Assembly: GCA_907165065.1 (NCBI GenBank) | Contig: OU015541.1 | Location: 14,882,501-14,946,500 of the forward strand | Direction of reading: 5' to 3' | From: Caprimulgus europaeus | Taxonomy: Eukaryota > Chordata > Aves > Caprimulgiformes > Caprimulgidae | Length of the DNA: 64,000 bases | Part shown: piece by piece, positions 63,066 through 64,000 of the stretch | Layout of the letters: every line of letters begins with the position of its first letter | Numbering within the stretch: the stretch's first letter is position 1 | Position numbers and translations under genes: made by a program | Notes under the pieces: model-generated | Told to the model about the DNA's origin: nothing | Seen by the model: the letters and a program-made list of their open reading frames with translations, nothing else | Databases searched by the model: none

Positions 63066-63934
63066 AATGCGCACACACACCAAATTTTTCACAAGGCTAC
63101 AATGGCTGGTACTGTGAATGCAAACCAGCCTTCCTGCATCATGTCTGACAACCTAAACCATTCTCCACAGCAACAGCTGAGTTTCATTTCAAAGCAGTAC
63201 AGAACAAATCCCTGGGATTTCTTTCTTTTTTAAATGAGAAAATTAATTACATCCCATAAATATCTACAACACGAGATGTAAATTCAGTGCCTCAAGGCTG
63301 GATTAGAAGTTAAGAGCAGAATTTGACCCTAATTCAGACAACAGCAGGATCTGAAAAATAGATTTTTTCCTTTATGGGAAATTTTGACTAACTTATTTTT
63401 TATTTCAAATGAAAAAAAAAAGAAAAGATAAAATCAGAACATGTTGAATTTGAACTTGTGAAATGGGATAAGAACAGCATTTTGAAAAGAAAGGAAATTG
63501 CTGATGCTGTAAATTCCCCTGCAGATATCAGCATACGAAGTATTGTAGTTTAAATTCTTTCAATTGGAAAATTTGGTTGTTGTTAAAGTTTTTCATGCGA
63601 TAAATGTCAATTTTAACAACTGAAAACATTCCAAACCTCTAAAATTCAAACAGTCCTAACACTAAGTGTGGCACTTCATATTCATCAGCCCACAAAAAGT
63701 GAAGCAACACACTCAGAGAACAACAAGGGAAAAACATTTGCCCTTTCAAAAGCCTCAGAAATATTTTATGTTCATGCAAGCTTGTCTTCCTCCTGCTGTT
63801 CTAGGTTTCTTCTCAGAGATCCTCTGGCAAGATACTCAGAGCACCACACAGTTATTTTTGCTCAACATGTTTGTCTCCATCTGGTCCCTCAAACATTGTT
63901 TCTCAAGCACATTCAGGTAACTCACAGAGGACAC
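63066..63934. other. Unique sequence, no gene recognised
   Basis: AT-rich; nothing recognisable. Confidence 0.5.
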
Positions 63935-63955
63935 TTTTTTTTTTTTTTTTTTTTT
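63935..63955. repeat. Poly-T run (21 bases)
   Basis: Twenty-one consecutive T. It could be the tail of a minus-strand retrocopy lying beyond 63956, but only 45 bp remain to the window end and they show no poly(A) signal. Confidence 0.9.
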
Positions 63956-64000
63956 GCCTACATTTCTGCTTGCTGGACACATCTTTCCTTCACAGGAGAA

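Noticed and set aside
62420-63078. Hydrophobic Phe/Leu/Ser-rich minus-strand frames resembling membrane proteins
   Set aside because: They are produced by the purine-rich strand bias; no start context or domains.
1-64000. CRISPR arrays, operons, ribosome binding sites, plasmid origins
   Set aside because: No regularly spaced repeats or dense gene arrangement; repeats and composition point to vertebrate nuclear DNA.

Overview
This window looks like nuclear DNA from a bird. It is AT-rich, has no recognisable protein-coding gene, and its interspersed repeats are dominated by CR1 (chicken repeat 1) non-LTR retrotransposons. Many CR1 copies carry the typical 3' terminus of short ATTCTATG-type repeats. 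There is also one solo LTR of the type common in avian class III (ERVL-like) endogenous retroviruses. No mammalian Alu, B1 or L1 signatures are visible. CR1 also occurs in other reptiles, so 'bird' is an inference from the young CR1 plus the LTR; no species is claimed.

Layout. 1-7.3 kb: mostly unique sequence with two CR1 fragments. 7.3-11.7 kb: a near full-length CR1 on the minus strand, with GC-rich 5' UTR/promoter, ORF1, ORF2 and 3' tail, all recognisable but mutated. 11.7-20.9 kb: AT-rich unique sequence with an ancient CR1-like remnant, a dispersed repeat, and a short CR1 carrying an extra 3' tail. 20.9-29.1 kb: a CR1 cluster with an internal CR1 piece lacking its 3' end, two plus-strand copies almost back to back, and a 1.6-kb plus-strand copy with a long RT frame. 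29-36 kb: unique sequence, the solo LTR with a perfect 5-bp target duplication, and an inverted second copy of the dispersed repeat. 36-57 kb: mainly unique sequence with four CR1 pieces and a possible MIR-like SINE relic. 57-58 kb: a CR1 with a fold-back start. 58-64 kb: unique sequence with a weakly supported two-exon candidate on the plus strand, a purine-rich tract and a poly-T run.

The CR1 copies are autonomous-retrotransposon remains. ORF1 encodes an RNA-binding/esterase-like protein, ORF2 an APE-type endonuclease plus reverse transcriptase, and short copies are 5'-truncated products of target-primed reverse transcription. None seen here could move itself: the best ORF2 has stop codons, indels and a substituted catalytic Asp. 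I found no new gene system. The best leads are an apparent CR1 3' transduction linking copies at 29 kb and 16 kb, a fold-back CR1 at 57 kb, and the candidate exons at 58.3 and 60.3 kb.
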